This document shows, in pieces, positions 1 to 8,321 of a DNA stretch of 64,000 bases. Positions within the stretch are counted from its first letter, which is position 1, and every line of letters begins with the position of its first letter. Source of the stretch: Flammeovirgaceae bacterium (GTDB taxonomy: Bacteria > Bacteroidota > Bacteroidia > Cytophagales > Cyclobacteriaceae); NCBI GenBank assembly GCA_015180985.1, contig CP054185.1:2039001-2103000 (forward strand), written 5' to 3'. Position numbers and translations under genes: made by a program. A model generated the notes under the pieces. It saw only the letters and a program-made list of their open reading frames with translations, had not been told where the DNA came from and ran no database searches.

Positions 1-244
1 GTTTTCGGGCGAACTCGGCTGTTAACTCAGCGTAGGTGTGCACCGAAATATTCGGATAGGCGTTGAATGTTTTTTTTATATGCTCCACCATTTCAGCAAT
101 TGCAAAATATCGCACACTTTTTCCGCTGTTGTATCCGATGGCAATAATAATTTCATCAAAAAGTTTCAGGCCCCGGAGTACAATATCTTCATGGCCTTTC
201 GTAAATGGATCAAAAGAACCCGGAAACAGCGCGATACGTTTCAT
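1..244 (-). CDS. coaD: Phosphopantetheine adenylyltransferase, 3' part outside window
   Basis: CoaD transfers AMP from ATP to 4'-phosphopantetheine, the penultimate cytosolic step of coenzyme A synthesis. The ATG is at 244 and the frame stays open to the window edge, giving the first 81 residues. Residues 1-20 show the nucleotidyltransferase signature: GSFDPFTKGH, with the phosphopantetheine/ATP-binding GSFDP and the T/HxGH-type motif TKGH. The family is about 155-160 residues, so roughly half is missing. It lies 48 bp downstream of the DUF3822 gene on the same strand, a common pairing in Bacteroidota. The intact N-terminal motifs make the call secure; the rest is unseen. Confidence 0.93.
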   Translation of the reverse strand, partial: MKRIALFPGSFDPFTKGHEDIVLRGLKLFDEIIIAIGYNSGKSVRYFAIAEMVEHIKKTFNAYPNISVHTYAELTAEFARK

Positions 245-292
245 GGTGCGGAGGTTGTGGCAGTATAAAGATTGGCAAATAGCATGGCATTA

Positions 293-1186
293 TCAACCCT
301 GACGGCACAGGTAAATGCCATATAAATCCAGAAAGTGCTGATCCTGAATTTCATCAAAAAGGTATCCAAAGCGAAGAAAATCAGGACGCCCGCCATAGGT
401 AACGTTATTAATGTATTTATAAAATTCGTGATAGTGTGGTGAGTTTTTGCCAATGTAGCCCCACAGCAGCACTTCGCTGGTTTTCTGGTCCATACCCAGC
501 AGTTTCATTACCAGCATAATATACTTCACATAATCAGAAAAATTCTGAATGGCAAATTGGTTGTAGAACCGGAGCGCATTATCCTGCACGGAAAGAATGT
601 GCAGTTTAAACCGGTCAACATAAATGTAAAGCGGGTTATCCTGCCGTTTTTTTGCATGATGCAGGGTGGCCTCAATTAACGCAGCTGATTGATGTGTGTA
701 AACGGGTTTATTGTTGGCGTAAACTGATTCGAGCCATCCTTTTAAATTTTTTGGTACGGCAAATACGGTTACAGCCTGGCTTTGTGGAAGCACTGCATAC
801 AGCAATTCCTCGGTATCCGTATCCGGTTTGGCGTTAAATCGAAGATACTCGCTCAAGGATGTATCAACGAACAACGCCTGGGGCACCTGGACAAATTTTT
901 GGTTTTTAAATGCAATGGTTATTGACTTCCAGAAGCCCGCCTGCAGCAAGGCATGACTATCGAACAGGTTATCAAGAACAGCCAGCAGGTCGGAGGGAGA
1001 ACCTACGGAAGGAAGCACATAGTCTTCCAGGTAAAGCGCACGGTTATCAGTATGCTCAACAATGAGTGTCTGGAAATCACGGCTGCCGATATTGATCAGC
1101 AGGTGGTATAGATGAATGTTTTCTTCATCAAAACGTTCATCCTTTATTTTTTTTATCAGCTTATATTGAGCAGTGCTGGTTTGCAA
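293..1186 (-). CDS. DUF3822 family protein
   Basis: A 297-residue protein of unknown biochemical function. Recognition rests on overall similarity to DUF3822, a Bacteroidota family usually found next to coaD and rsmD. The sequence alternates hydrophobic strands and helices (residues ~20-60 and ~110-260), has no signal peptide or membrane segment, and is presumably cytosolic. No ATG exists at the 5' end. The first usable codon is TTG at 1186, one base after the TAA of the preceding gene (TAA-C-TTG), which suggests translation is coupled to that gene. rsmD, often part of this cluster, is absent. Confidence 0.78.
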   Translation of the reverse strand: MQTSTAQYKLIKKIKDERFDEENIHLYHLLINIGSRDFQTLIVEHTDNRALYLEDYVLPSVGSPSDLLAVLDNLFDSHALLQAGFWKSITIAFKNQKFVQVPQALFVDTSLSEYLRFNAKPDTDTEELLYAVLPQSQAVTVFAVPKNLKGWLESVYANNKPVYTHQSAALIEATLHHAKKRQDNPLYIYVDRFKLHILSVQDNALRFYNQFAIQNFSDYVKYIMLVMKLLGMDQKTSEVLLWGYIGKNSPHYHEFYKYINNVTYGGRPDFLRFGYLFDEIQDQHFLDLYGIYLCRQG

Positions 1187-1187
1187 G

Positions 1188-2000
1188 TTACTCCCAGTTT
1201 CCGGCCGTAGTTACATCGGTTCTTGAACCGAAGCGCAGGGGCTTCCGGTTTTTGGCTTCGTTGGTTTCTTTCCGGTCGGGGTTGATGGGGGCCGGATCCT
1301 TCACTTCAATTACCCAGACTTTTATGCCGCTCCGGTCAATAGTCCCTGTAAAAATATCGAACATTTTATCCGAGCCGGGTACTTTACCCAGGTTTTTTAT
1401 ATCTACATTCGGATTAAGCTGGTAATCCCAGAAACTGATCAGGTTTTGTCCTTTGGTAACCCGATCACCCGATTTAACCGGAGCCAAAGAAGATACAGTA
1501 CCTTTCTCCAGAAAGCTATACTCTTCAACCCGGTCGCTGCCATCTCTGCGCAGTGAATATGACTTTTTACCTTTCACCACAAAATCGCCAACATTAACCG
1601 CATAACCTAAAAAGGTACCATTATCAGCAGCATTGACTGAATAGGTCTTCTTAAAAATCTTATCCTTTGCCGAGATAAAGCCAAGGGTATCCACAAAAAC
1701 TTTTACACAGTCAACCCCATAACTACCTTCTTTAATAATTTCTCTTCGCTGCAGAATGGGAACCTCAGCCGTTTCAATGAAATTAATTAATGAATCCCAA
1801 TTGCTGGTATACCGCCTGTTTTGTTCAAGAAACACCTTTTGAGCCTCACGGATTACCGACAGTTTGTCGATGATTTGCTGCTCGGTGGCTTTGATGTTTT
1901 CGGTTACTTCAATGGTGGTGGCAATACTGTTGTAGAGGTAGTAGGCCAGTGCAAGCGAGGCGATAAACAAAACAATGGCAACAATCTTGGTCAGGTTCAT
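1188..2000 (-). CDS. Membrane-anchored protein of unknown function
   Basis: A 270-residue protein I do not recognise. Residues 5-25 form one hydrophobic segment (an uncleaved anchor or signal), followed by a heptad-rich helix (~30-65) and then a mainly beta, soluble domain to the C-terminus with no second membrane span. That topology suggests an inner-membrane anchor with a periplasmic body. It is the first gene of a co-directional run with DUF3822 and coaD, with 1 bp to the next start. The ATG at 2000 is the only reasonable start because the hydrophobic segment follows directly. Function cannot be inferred; conserved linkage to the DUF3822 gene is the best clue. Confidence 0.7.
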   Translation of the reverse strand: MNLTKIVAIVLFIASLALAYYLYNSIATTIEVTENIKATEQQIIDKLSVIREAQKVFLEQNRRYTSNWDSLINFIETAEVPILQRREIIKEGSYGVDCVKVFVDTLGFISAKDKIFKKTYSVNAADNGTFLGYAVNVGDFVVKGKKSYSLRRDGSDRVEEYSFLEKGTVSSLAPVKSGDRVTKGQNLISFWDYQLNPNVDIKNLGKVPGSDKMFDIFTGTIDRSGIKVWVIEVKDPAPINPDRKETNEAKNRKPLRFGSRTDVTTAGNWE

Positions 2001-2019
2001 TTTCGAAGGTTTAAGGCCA

Positions 2020-2052
2020 CAAGTATAGGTATTTTACAAGGTAAAAAACAAG
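2020..2052 (-). promoter_or_regulatory. Possible promoter for the 270-aa membrane protein operon
   Basis: Minus-strand CTTG (2049-2052), 21 bp, then TATACTTG (2020-2027). This resembles the Bacteroidota TTTG-N19-21-TAnnTTTG promoter with one mismatch in each element, and lies 20 bp upstream of the ATG at 2000. Confidence 0.35.
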
Positions 2053-2072
2053 GCAAAACCGGGTTTGCGGCT

Positions 2073-2549
2073 TTAAATTCTGAAAAATCCGGTCAATTTT
2101 TTCAGGTCATCGGCCTGCCGGCAAAAACTAAAAATTCCGTGTTTTTCAGAAGGCGGAATGGCTTCAATTTCAGGCCATGATAAAAATTTAACCTCCTTTA
2201 TAATTTGTGTACCGGCTTCCATTTCCGGATCGCTTCCCTTGACTAACGAGCCCCCGGTTTTAGGGGTAAAAAAAAATAATTCAACCGCATGCAGGGGATG
2301 ATGAACATACTCACACGCGAATTGCAGGTGTGCTACCCGTACGGTCAGGCCTGTTTCTTCTCCGATTTCGCGCATCAGGGCATCGGTAGCAGATTGCCCG
2401 AATTCAACACCCCCGCCTGGTGGCGACCAAAAATTATTGGCATGTAACCCCTGGTGGTTAACCATCAGCAGCCGGTCATCGTCCCAGCATAAGCCACATA
2501 CGCGTACACGTACCCGGTTTCCAAATTTTTCTTCGATATCCTGTTTCAT
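2073..2549 (-). CDS. NUDIX hydrolase
   Basis: A 158-residue hydrolase of nucleoside-diphosphate-linked compounds; the substrate cannot be told from sequence. The Nudix box spans residues ~45-69 (GGGVEFGQ...REIGEETGL). The metal-binding REIGEE core is intact, but the first conserved Glu of the GX5EX7REUXEE consensus is Gln. The domain starts after a short N-terminal strand and has the usual alpha-beta-alpha length. The ATG at 2549 lies 113 bp from the divergent DUF1573 gene. Its end is 72 bp upstream of the next minus-strand gene, so it is probably a separate transcription unit. Confidence 0.88.
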   Translation of the reverse strand: MKQDIEEKFGNRVRVRVCGLCWDDDRLLMVNHQGLHANNFWSPPGGGVEFGQSATDALMREIGEETGLTVRVAHLQFACEYVHHPLHAVELFFFTPKTGGSLVKGSDPEMEAGTQIIKEVKFLSWPEIEAIPPSEKHGIFSFCRQADDLKKLTGFFRI

Positions 2550-2640
2550 TTTGGGTTACCAGTTTGCAACCAGACTTATGGATGTTGCCTATCAGGTTAA
2601 ATTTTATGAACGCCTGTGGCTTAATTGTTGTTGATATCGG

Positions 2641-2648
2641 TAAATTTG
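2641..2648 (+). promoter_or_regulatory. -7 box upstream of DUF1573 gene
   Basis: TAAATTTG, an exact TAnnTTTG match, ends 14 bp before the ATG at 2663. No convincing TTTG lies at the right distance upstream. Confidence 0.5.
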
Positions 2649-2662
2649 TTAAAAATAAGCGT

Positions 2663-3061
2663 ATGAAAAACTTTCTGATTCTTTTATTGATGGCTATACT
2701 GGCCTACCCGGTATTTGCCCAGGATGCCCAAAAGGCTAAAGGACCAGTGCTTACCCTGGAGAAGACGGCCCATGATTTTGGCGATATTCAGCAAGGCGAA
2801 ATTGTTGAGCACGTATTTAAATTTACCAATACCGGTAATGAGCCCCTGATTATTACCAATGTGCAGGCCAGTTGCGGCTGTACTACCCCGCAATGGACTA
2901 AAGAACCGGTGATGCCGGGTGGCAAAGGTGAAATTAAAGTGGGCTTTAACAGTGCCGGCCGCATGGGCATTCAGTCAAAATCGTTGCCCGTAATTTCAAA
3001 TGCTGTTAACGATGTGGTTATCAATTTCACCACAAACGTGTTGCCCAAAAATCCCCAATAA
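2663..3061 (+). CDS. DUF1573 domain secreted protein
   Basis: A 132-residue exported protein. Residues 1-20 are a clean signal peptide (MKNFLILL...AYPVFAQ). The rest is a single DUF1573 domain (ASH/Ig-like fold) with the family hallmarks HDFGDI, FKFTNTGNEPLII and the cysteine-containing SCGCT turn near residue 73. The frame is open further upstream, but the ATG at 2663 is chosen because it begins the signal peptide and follows a -7 box. DUF1573 proteins are common and numerous in Bacteroidota, and their function is not established. It is monocistronic, ending in a strong terminator at 3086-3113. Confidence 0.88.
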   Translation: MKNFLILLLMAILAYPVFAQDAQKAKGPVLTLEKTAHDFGDIQQGEIVEHVFKFTNTGNEPLIITNVQASCGCTTPQWTKEPVMPGGKGEIKVGFNSAGRMGIQSKSLPVISNAVNDVVINFTTNVLPKNPQ

Positions 3062-3085
3062 ATAAAGTGGAATACAATAGCCCAG

Positions 3086-3113
3086 AGCCATTCCTTAGCC
3101 GGAATGGCTTTTT
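3086..3113 (+). terminator. Rho-independent terminator of DUF1573 gene
   Basis: A perfect 9-bp stem (AGCCATTCC at 3086-3094 with GGAATGGCT at 3101-3109) and 6-nt loop, followed by TTTT. Its stem and loop also encode the last codons and stop of the convergent DUF423 gene. Confidence 0.85.
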
Positions 3114-3484
3114 GATTTCAATACTCCGGTTAACAGCAGAAGCCACCCGCCAATAAGGAGAGTACCGCCAAACGGAGTGATAAACGCAATCCATGTATGC
3201 CCGGTAAAGCAAAGCGCGTACAGGCTGCCACTGAACAACAGGATGCCCGAAGTAAAACCAATTGCCGAAAGACGCAGGTAAGCCGATTGATATAGAGATT
3301 GTGCGATGCCGGTAAAGAGCAAGGCCAGGGTATGATAAAACTGATAGCGGACGGCCAGTTCAAAGGTATCGAGTCGGCCGGTTTCCAGCAGCATAGGCTT
3401 CAGGGCGTGGGCGCCAAAAGCTCCCAGTGCAACCGCGAGTGCGCCAGACAAGGCCGCAGTTTTGATGGAAGTGTGTTTACTCAT
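3095..3484 (-). CDS. DUF423 family membrane protein
   Basis: A 129-residue inner-membrane protein with four predicted hydrophobic helices (about residues 9-28, 48-64, 72-92 and 99-121). It carries the DUF423 pattern: GALAVALGAFGAHAL near the N-terminus and a YHTLALL segment. The biochemical function is unknown (YwdK/YgdD-type). Its ATG overlaps the TGA of the upstream yggS-type gene (ATGA), so the two are almost certainly co-translated. The last five codons and stop lie inside the terminator hairpin of the convergent gene. Confidence 0.88.
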   Translation of the reverse strand: MSKHTSIKTAALSGALAVALGAFGAHALKPMLLETGRLDTFELAVRYQFYHTLALLFTGIAQSLYQSAYLRLSAIGFTSGILLFSGSLYALCFTGHTWIAFITPFGGTLLIGGWLLLLTGVLKSKSHSG

Positions 3485-4149
3485 GCCTCTCTGGCCCCAA
3501 AGATAGCAGAACCAATCCGAACCATTGTGCTTCCTTCTTCAAGGGCAATGCGGAAATCATGGCTCATGCCCATGGATAGCTCAGTCATTTCAATGCGACC
3601 CGACAAGGTATACGCTTTAAATTTCTCGAATAGTGTTTTTAAGCCGCTAAACTCCTTTCGGATTGTTGAAGTGTCGTCCGTATAAGTAGCCATCCCCATT
3701 AACCCGGTAATTTTAATATGGTTAAGATTTTTTATGTTGAAATCCTTAATTAGACCTTCTGCTTCGTCCGCTGAGAGTCCAAACTTGGTTTCTTCGCTGG
3801 CAATATGAATTTGCAGCAATACCGGTATAATGCGGTTGCAGCGTTCAGCCTGCTTGTTAATTTCCTGCAGCAACTTCAGGCTGTCAACCGAGTGGATGAG
3901 GCTTACAAACGGGGCGATATATTTTACTTTATTGGTTTGTAAATGGCCAATCATGTGCCATTCAATGTCTTTGGGCAAGGCCTGGTATTTTGGCACCAAC
4001 TCCTGCACTTTATTTTCGCCAAAACAACGCTGACCAAGCCGGTAAACCTCCAGCACACGGTCAGGTGGATGCGTTTTGCTTACCGCAATAAGTTTTACGT
4101 TTGCTGGCAGTGTAGCCTGTAATTCCCGGATGTTATTTTTATCACTCAT
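3481..4149 (-). CDS. YggS-family PLP homeostasis protein
   Basis: A 222-residue alanine-racemase-fold, PLP-binding protein (YggS/PROSC/YBL036C family), cytosolic and linked to pyridoxal phosphate and amino-acid homeostasis rather than to a catalysed reaction. The PLP lysine is K25 in IAVSKTHP. Other hallmarks are GENKVQE, WHMIGHLQTNK and the C-terminal MGMSHDF plus VRIGSAIFG phosphate-binding region. Length matches the family (220-235). The ATG at 4149 follows directly on the divergent GH3 region. It is translationally coupled to the DUF423 gene by a 4-bp overlap. Confidence 0.95.
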   Translation of the reverse strand: MSDKNNIRELQATLPANVKLIAVSKTHPPDRVLEVYRLGQRCFGENKVQELVPKYQALPKDIEWHMIGHLQTNKVKYIAPFVSLIHSVDSLKLLQEINKQAERCNRIIPVLLQIHIASEETKFGLSADEAEGLIKDFNIKNLNHIKITGLMGMATYTDDTSTIRKEFSGLKTLFEKFKAYTLSGRIEMTELSMGMSHDFRIALEEGSTMVRIGSAIFGAREA

Positions 4150-4195
4150 TGCGTATTTTTAGCACCGCTAAAAAACAAAAAAACTGCGGCACCAC

Positions 4196-5752
4196 ATGGC
4201 AATTATCGGAAACTTGCTTAAAAAAGGAATACGGCTGCGGGAGATGATGGAGCAGGAGTACACCGCTCCGTTCGATTTACAGAAACGTGAATTAAAAGAG
4301 TTGCTGATAACCGCCAGTCAGACGGAATTCGGCAAGCATTACCGGTTTAACGATATTCTGAGCGCTTTTCGAAAAGGACAAGCCGATTTTTATAAACTGT
4401 ATAGTTCTGAGGTGCCCGTTCACGATTATAACAAGATTTACAACGAGTGGTGGAAGTACACAATTGAAGGGAAAAAGAACATTTGCTGGCCTGGTCGGGT
4501 AAAGTACTTTGCATTAAGTTCAGGCACCAGCGAAGCTACCTCCAAGCACATCCCGGTAACGAAGGATATGACAAAGGCTATTCAAAAGACGAGCATCCGG
4601 CAGATCCTTACTCTTTCTAAATATGATTTACCGAGCGCATTTTTCACGTCCGGTATTCTGATGCTGGGCGGCAGTACCCACCTGCACAAAGTAGGCAATT
4701 ACTTCGAAGGCGACCTGAGCGGTATCCAGGCGGCCAAACTGCCGTTTTGGTTTCAGCATTTTTACAAACCCGGTAAGAAGATAGCCCGAAACCGCAACTG
4801 GGAATCAAAATTGAATGAAATCGCCCGCAAAGCACCCGAGTGGGATATCGGGATAATTGTTGGTGTGCCGGCCTGGCTGCAGATTATGATGGAGAAAATC
4901 ATCGCCTACCATAAACTCAGCCATATACACGAGGTGTGGCCCAATATGCAGGTGTATGTGCACGGTGGCGTTTCATTTGACCCGTACCGGAAGAGCTTTG
5001 AAAAATTGCTTGGCAGGCCTGTACACTACATCGAAACTTACCTGGCGTCCGAAGGCTTCATTGCTTTTCAGGCCTATCCTAACCGCAGGTCAATGCGCCT
5101 CGTACTGAACAATGGCATCTTTTATGAATTTGTGCCGTTTGATGATCAGCATTTTGACGCGACTGGTGAGATTAAACCAAATGCACAGGCTGTTATGATT
5201 GACCAGGTTGAGGAAGGAAAAGAATATGCACTGTTGCTCTCCACCTGTGCAGGGGCCTGGCGTTACCTGATTGGCGATGTAATCAAATTTGTGTCAGTGG
5301 ACGAATCCGAGATTGTAATTACCGGTCGCACCAGGCATTTTTTGAGTTTATGCGGTGAACACTTGTCGGTTGAAAATATGAACCGGGCTATTGAAATAGT
5401 TTCGAACGAACTGAATGTTGAAGTGCCTGAGTTTACGGTAGCCGGTGTACCGCACGATTCGTTATTTGCACACCATTGGTTTATCGGCTCCTATCAACCC
5501 ATTGACGCGCACCTGTTCAGGCAAAAGCTGGATGAACGCCTGAAGGAGTTAAACGATGATTATGCCGTTGAACGAAGTGCTGCGCTCAAAGAAATTAAAG
5601 TAGAGGTTCTTCCGGTTAAAACCTTTTACGATTGGATGGAATCGAAGGGAAAAGTTGGAGGGCAAAATAAATTTCCGCGGGTGATGAAGGCCACACAACT
5701 ACAGGAGTGGCAGCAGTTTATTCAAAACCACCGGCATGGAAATAGTTATTAA
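4196..5752 (+). CDS. GH3-family acyl-acid amido synthetase-like protein
   Basis: A 518-residue member of the GH3 branch of the adenylate-forming (ANL) superfamily. Plant GH3 enzymes adenylate a carboxylic acid and transfer it to an amino acid; bacterial substrates are unknown. The phosphate-binding loop SSGTSEATS is at residues 108-116. The GG(S/V)xxDPY-like segment and an ETYLASEGF motif follow in the middle. The mobile C-terminal domain starts near residue 400 with TGRTRHFLSLCGEHLS. There is no signal peptide or membrane span. It overlaps the downstream LysE-type exporter by 17 bp, implying a joint role (inference: an amide product or its amino acid is exported). Confidence 0.9.
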   Translation: MAIIGNLLKKGIRLREMMEQEYTAPFDLQKRELKELLITASQTEFGKHYRFNDILSAFRKGQADFYKLYSSEVPVHDYNKIYNEWWKYTIEGKKNICWPGRVKYFALSSGTSEATSKHIPVTKDMTKAIQKTSIRQILTLSKYDLPSAFFTSGILMLGGSTHLHKVGNYFEGDLSGIQAAKLPFWFQHFYKPGKKIARNRNWESKLNEIARKAPEWDIGIIVGVPAWLQIMMEKIIAYHKLSHIHEVWPNMQVYVHGGVSFDPYRKSFEKLLGRPVHYIETYLASEGFIAFQAYPNRRSMRLVLNNGIFYEFVPFDDQHFDATGEIKPNAQAVMIDQVEEGKEYALLLSTCAGAWRYLIGDVIKFVSVDESEIVITGRTRHFLSLCGEHLSVENMNRAIEIVSNELNVEVPEFTVAGVPHDSLFAHHWFIGSYQPIDAHLFRQKLDERLKELNDDYAVERSAALKEIKVEVLPVKTFYDWMESKGKVGGQNKFPRVMKATQLQEWQQFIQNHRHGNSY

Positions 5753-6368
5753 GGGCATTGTTTCAGGAATAATCCTGGCCTTTCTTATCGGGCCGGTGTT
5801 CTTCACCATTCTTCAAACCAGTGTTGAACGAGGTTTTGGCAGCGGGGTGCTGGTGGCAGCCGGTGTGGCGTTGAGCGATACGGTTTATATTGCTATCGCC
5901 TACCTCGGCATATCGCAGGTATTTCACGATCCTCGAACACAGGTTTATCTGGCTTATGGCGGTGGCCTTGTGCTTTTTTGTCTCGGCCTCTATTACCTGC
6001 TTATTAAGAGCCGTAAACTCAGCGGGTTTCAGGTTGAGCATATACGTGAACAAAATCCGCTCCGCCTGATGGCGAAAGGCTTTTTTATTAACGGGCTAAG
6101 CCCGATGGTGCTGGTATTCTGGGTGGGCACGGTTGGGCTGGCCACCAGCGAACTGGGTTACACCACACCGGCCAAAGCGCTTACTTTTTTTGGCGCTATT
6201 ATCGGCACAGTTTTTATAACCGATGTATTGAAAGCCAAACTGGCTGATAAGTTGCGCAGGATATTAACTCCCCGGTTTATCCGGTTGCTTAACATCGTGT
6301 TGGGTATCGTGCTGGTAATTTTTGGAGGCCGTTTAGTTTTGTTTGCCGAAAATGTCAGCACCCTGTGA
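5736..6368 (+). CDS. LysE/RhtB-family amino acid exporter
   Basis: A 210-residue inner-membrane protein with six predicted hydrophobic helices (about 8-28, 37-60, 67-88, 114-134, 148-168, 183-204). It has the LysE signature near the N-terminus (FLIGPVFFTILQ) followed by GVALSDTVYIA. LysE proteins export amino acids or related small molecules by proton antiport; this substrate is unknown. The ATG at 5736 lies inside the GH3 gene, a 17-bp overlap, so translation is coupled. It converges on the batA gene with only 1 bp between stops, and no separate terminator is visible. Confidence 0.9.
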   Translation: MEIVIKGIVSGIILAFLIGPVFFTILQTSVERGFGSGVLVAAGVALSDTVYIAIAYLGISQVFHDPRTQVYLAYGGGLVLFCLGLYYLLIKSRKLSGFQVEHIREQNPLRLMAKGFFINGLSPMVLVFWVGTVGLATSELGYTTPAKALTFFGAIIGTVFITDVLKAKLADKLRRILTPRFIRLLNIVLGIVLVIFGGRLVLFAENVSTL

Positions 6369-6369
6369 T

Positions 6370-7419
6370 TTAGTCATGCAGCACGTTGCTGATAAAGGTA
6401 AGTTTGGTAAACAACCAGGCCAGCAGCAGTACAATTGCCCAGGTCAGATAGATTGTATAATAATCTGCGGTGTCCTTAAACCGTGTTTCTTTTATTTCTG
6501 CTTTTTCTAATTTATCGATCTGGCTAAATACCCGTTCAAGCGCCCGGTTATCCAGAACCCGGTAAAATTCTCCGTTACCGATTTCGGCAATTTTACGCAT
6601 GGTGGTTTCGTCAACATTATTTTCAATCATGTTAGGTCTGCCAAAAAAATCTTTACCGAAGGGCACCATGCCTTCTTTACCGATAACGATGGTATAGATT
6701 TTAATACCAAAAGCTGCTGCCAGTTCGGCTGCCGTTAAGGGATCAATGTTGCCGGCATTGCTGTCACCATCGCTTAACAGGATGCACACTTTTGATTTCG
6801 AATCCGATTCGCGCATGCGGTTGGTAACCACGGCCAGTGCGCTGCCAATGGCCGTACCGCGCGACTCAATCATGCTAAAGGTCATTTCATTAATCAGCGA
6901 CTTGAGCATGCTGTAATCGGTGGTAAGCGGAGCCAGCGAAAAGGCATCCCCCGAGAACACCACAATGCCGATTCGGTCCTGCAGGCGGCCATCAATAAAT
7001 TCAGTAGCCACTTTTTTGGCGGCATCCAGCCGGTTGGGCGTAAAGTCGGCAATCTCCATCGAGCGGGAAATGTCGATAGCCAGCATAATGTCAATTCCTT
7101 CCGTCCATTGCTCTACTTTTTCATTGGTTTTTTGTGGGCGGGCCAGGGCAACCAGCAAAAGCGCCAGGCAAAGGATAAGCAACAGGCCGGGCAGCAGCCG
7201 GATTAAGTTGAGGGCCGAATTTTTGAGATCTTTTTGTGTTAACGCTACCGGCAACTTTTGCGAGGTTTTTAATTGCCATAACCAGCGCATAAGAAACAAC
7301 AGGGGAAGCCCTGCAAGCGCATATAAAATTTCCGGATTATTCCAGGTAAATGCTTTTAGTGTGGATGGCAAGAACCAATACAGCGAATACCAGGGCAGGG
7401 TGGTGTCCATGTTATCCAT
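6370..7419 (-). CDS. BatA-type VWA domain membrane protein
   Basis: A 349-residue inner-membrane protein of the Bat (Bacteroides aerotolerance) family. There are two N-terminal hydrophobic helices (~33-49 and 72-94), then a VWA domain with the MIDAS motif DISRS at residues 116-120, the later Thr and Asp positions of the domain (LTTDYS, LSDGDSN), and a C-terminal helix (~325-345). The domain faces the periplasm between the membrane segments. Bat proteins are thought to act as metal-dependent adhesion or chaperone modules in the envelope. The start overlaps the preceding gene by 8 bp. batB, C and D do not follow; the cluster ends here. Confidence 0.88.
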   Translation of the reverse strand: MDNMDTTLPWYSLYWFLPSTLKAFTWNNPEILYALAGLPLLFLMRWLWQLKTSQKLPVALTQKDLKNSALNLIRLLPGLLLILCLALLLVALARPQKTNEKVEQWTEGIDIMLAIDISRSMEIADFTPNRLDAAKKVATEFIDGRLQDRIGIVVFSGDAFSLAPLTTDYSMLKSLINEMTFSMIESRGTAIGSALAVVTNRMRESDSKSKVCILLSDGDSNAGNIDPLTAAELAAAFGIKIYTIVIGKEGMVPFGKDFFGRPNMIENNVDETTMRKIAEIGNGEFYRVLDNRALERVFSQIDKLEKAEIKETRFKDTADYYTIYLTWAIVLLLAWLFTKLTFISNVLHD

Positions 7420-8317
7420 GTTTTACATCGTTTAATTTTTTAAGGAACCGCTGTTCTGCCATTTTACCCAGTTGTTCCATCGGTTTATCAATGCTTGTTT
7501 GGTGGCCGTAGATGGCGCCATCGAGGGCTTTTAACGCGGGGCCTAAAGCGCTGTCGGTCTCAAGTAAAAGCATTTCACGTGTGGTAAGTTTGGTATAGGG
7601 TTTCTGCTCCAGTTTTTCCAGGTATTTTTTCCACAAGGCCAACGCCCGTTCAGCCAGTTGCGGATCGAATTGCCTGCTGATTTCCGTGAGGTAGCCCGTA
7701 AAGGTTTGTGAAAACGCTGCGTAATCCTTTTGTAAACGTCTGATGTAAAAATATTTCTTTATCCGCTTGCCAAAAATGAACCAGGTTAACGCGGCTATAA
7801 TCACTAAGGAGATAGAACCAATAACAACTACCGGGTAGTTAAATAGAAATTCTACTAACTGATACTCGGTATCTGTTTTGAGCGGAAGCTGTGGAAGCGG
7901 AATGGTATCGGGTGGCAATACCTTTACCTGGCTAATCAGGCGAATGCTGTCGGGTATGCTTTCAAAGCGCAGGCTGTCGGTACCACGGGGTACAAATACA
8001 GGCAGGGCCAGTTGCTGTACGGCATCCAGTTCAAATGTTCGAAGGGTATATACCACACTGTCGTAGCTGGTGCCGTTGGTGGTTTGTGTTGGGAAGTACT
8101 TCTTCGAAACGTATTCGAAAGGTGTAAACGAAAAGGTTGAATCAGGAAACAGCACGTTAAGATTTTCCGGGTAGCGGGCGGTTAGAAAATAATTAACCGG
8201 CTGGCCGATGGCTATGCTGTCCTGGTAAAATCCGCTATTAACCTTTACTGGCTGTGCTAATGCAAGGTATTTGGTTAATGCCAACGTTAAAAACAGTAAG
8301 CGCCTCAACATCACCAT
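7412..8317 (-). CDS. BatD/DUF4381-like membrane protein of Bat cluster
   Basis: A 301-residue protein with a signal peptide (residues ~1-22, ending ALAQ), a periplasmic beta-rich domain (~25-145), one membrane helix (~158-180) and a charged cytoplasmic tail (~185-301) rich in helices. This architecture (periplasmic Ig-like part, one span, cytoplasmic helical tail) is that of BatD-like proteins flanked by DUF58 and BatA genes. Exact family assignment is tentative because the sequence is divergent. It lies 4 bp from the DUF58 gene and overlaps batA by 8 bp, so all three are one operon. Confidence 0.72.
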   Translation of the reverse strand: MVMLRRLLFLTLALTKYLALAQPVKVNSGFYQDSIAIGQPVNYFLTARYPENLNVLFPDSTFSFTPFEYVSKKYFPTQTTNGTSYDSVVYTLRTFELDAVQQLALPVFVPRGTDSLRFESIPDSIRLISQVKVLPPDTIPLPQLPLKTDTEYQLVEFLFNYPVVVIGSISLVIIAALTWFIFGKRIKKYFYIRRLQKDYAAFSQTFTGYLTEISRQFDPQLAERALALWKKYLEKLEQKPYTKLTTREMLLLETDSALGPALKALDGAIYGHQTSIDKPMEQLGKMAEQRFLKKLNDVKHG

Positions 8318-8321
8318 GCGA

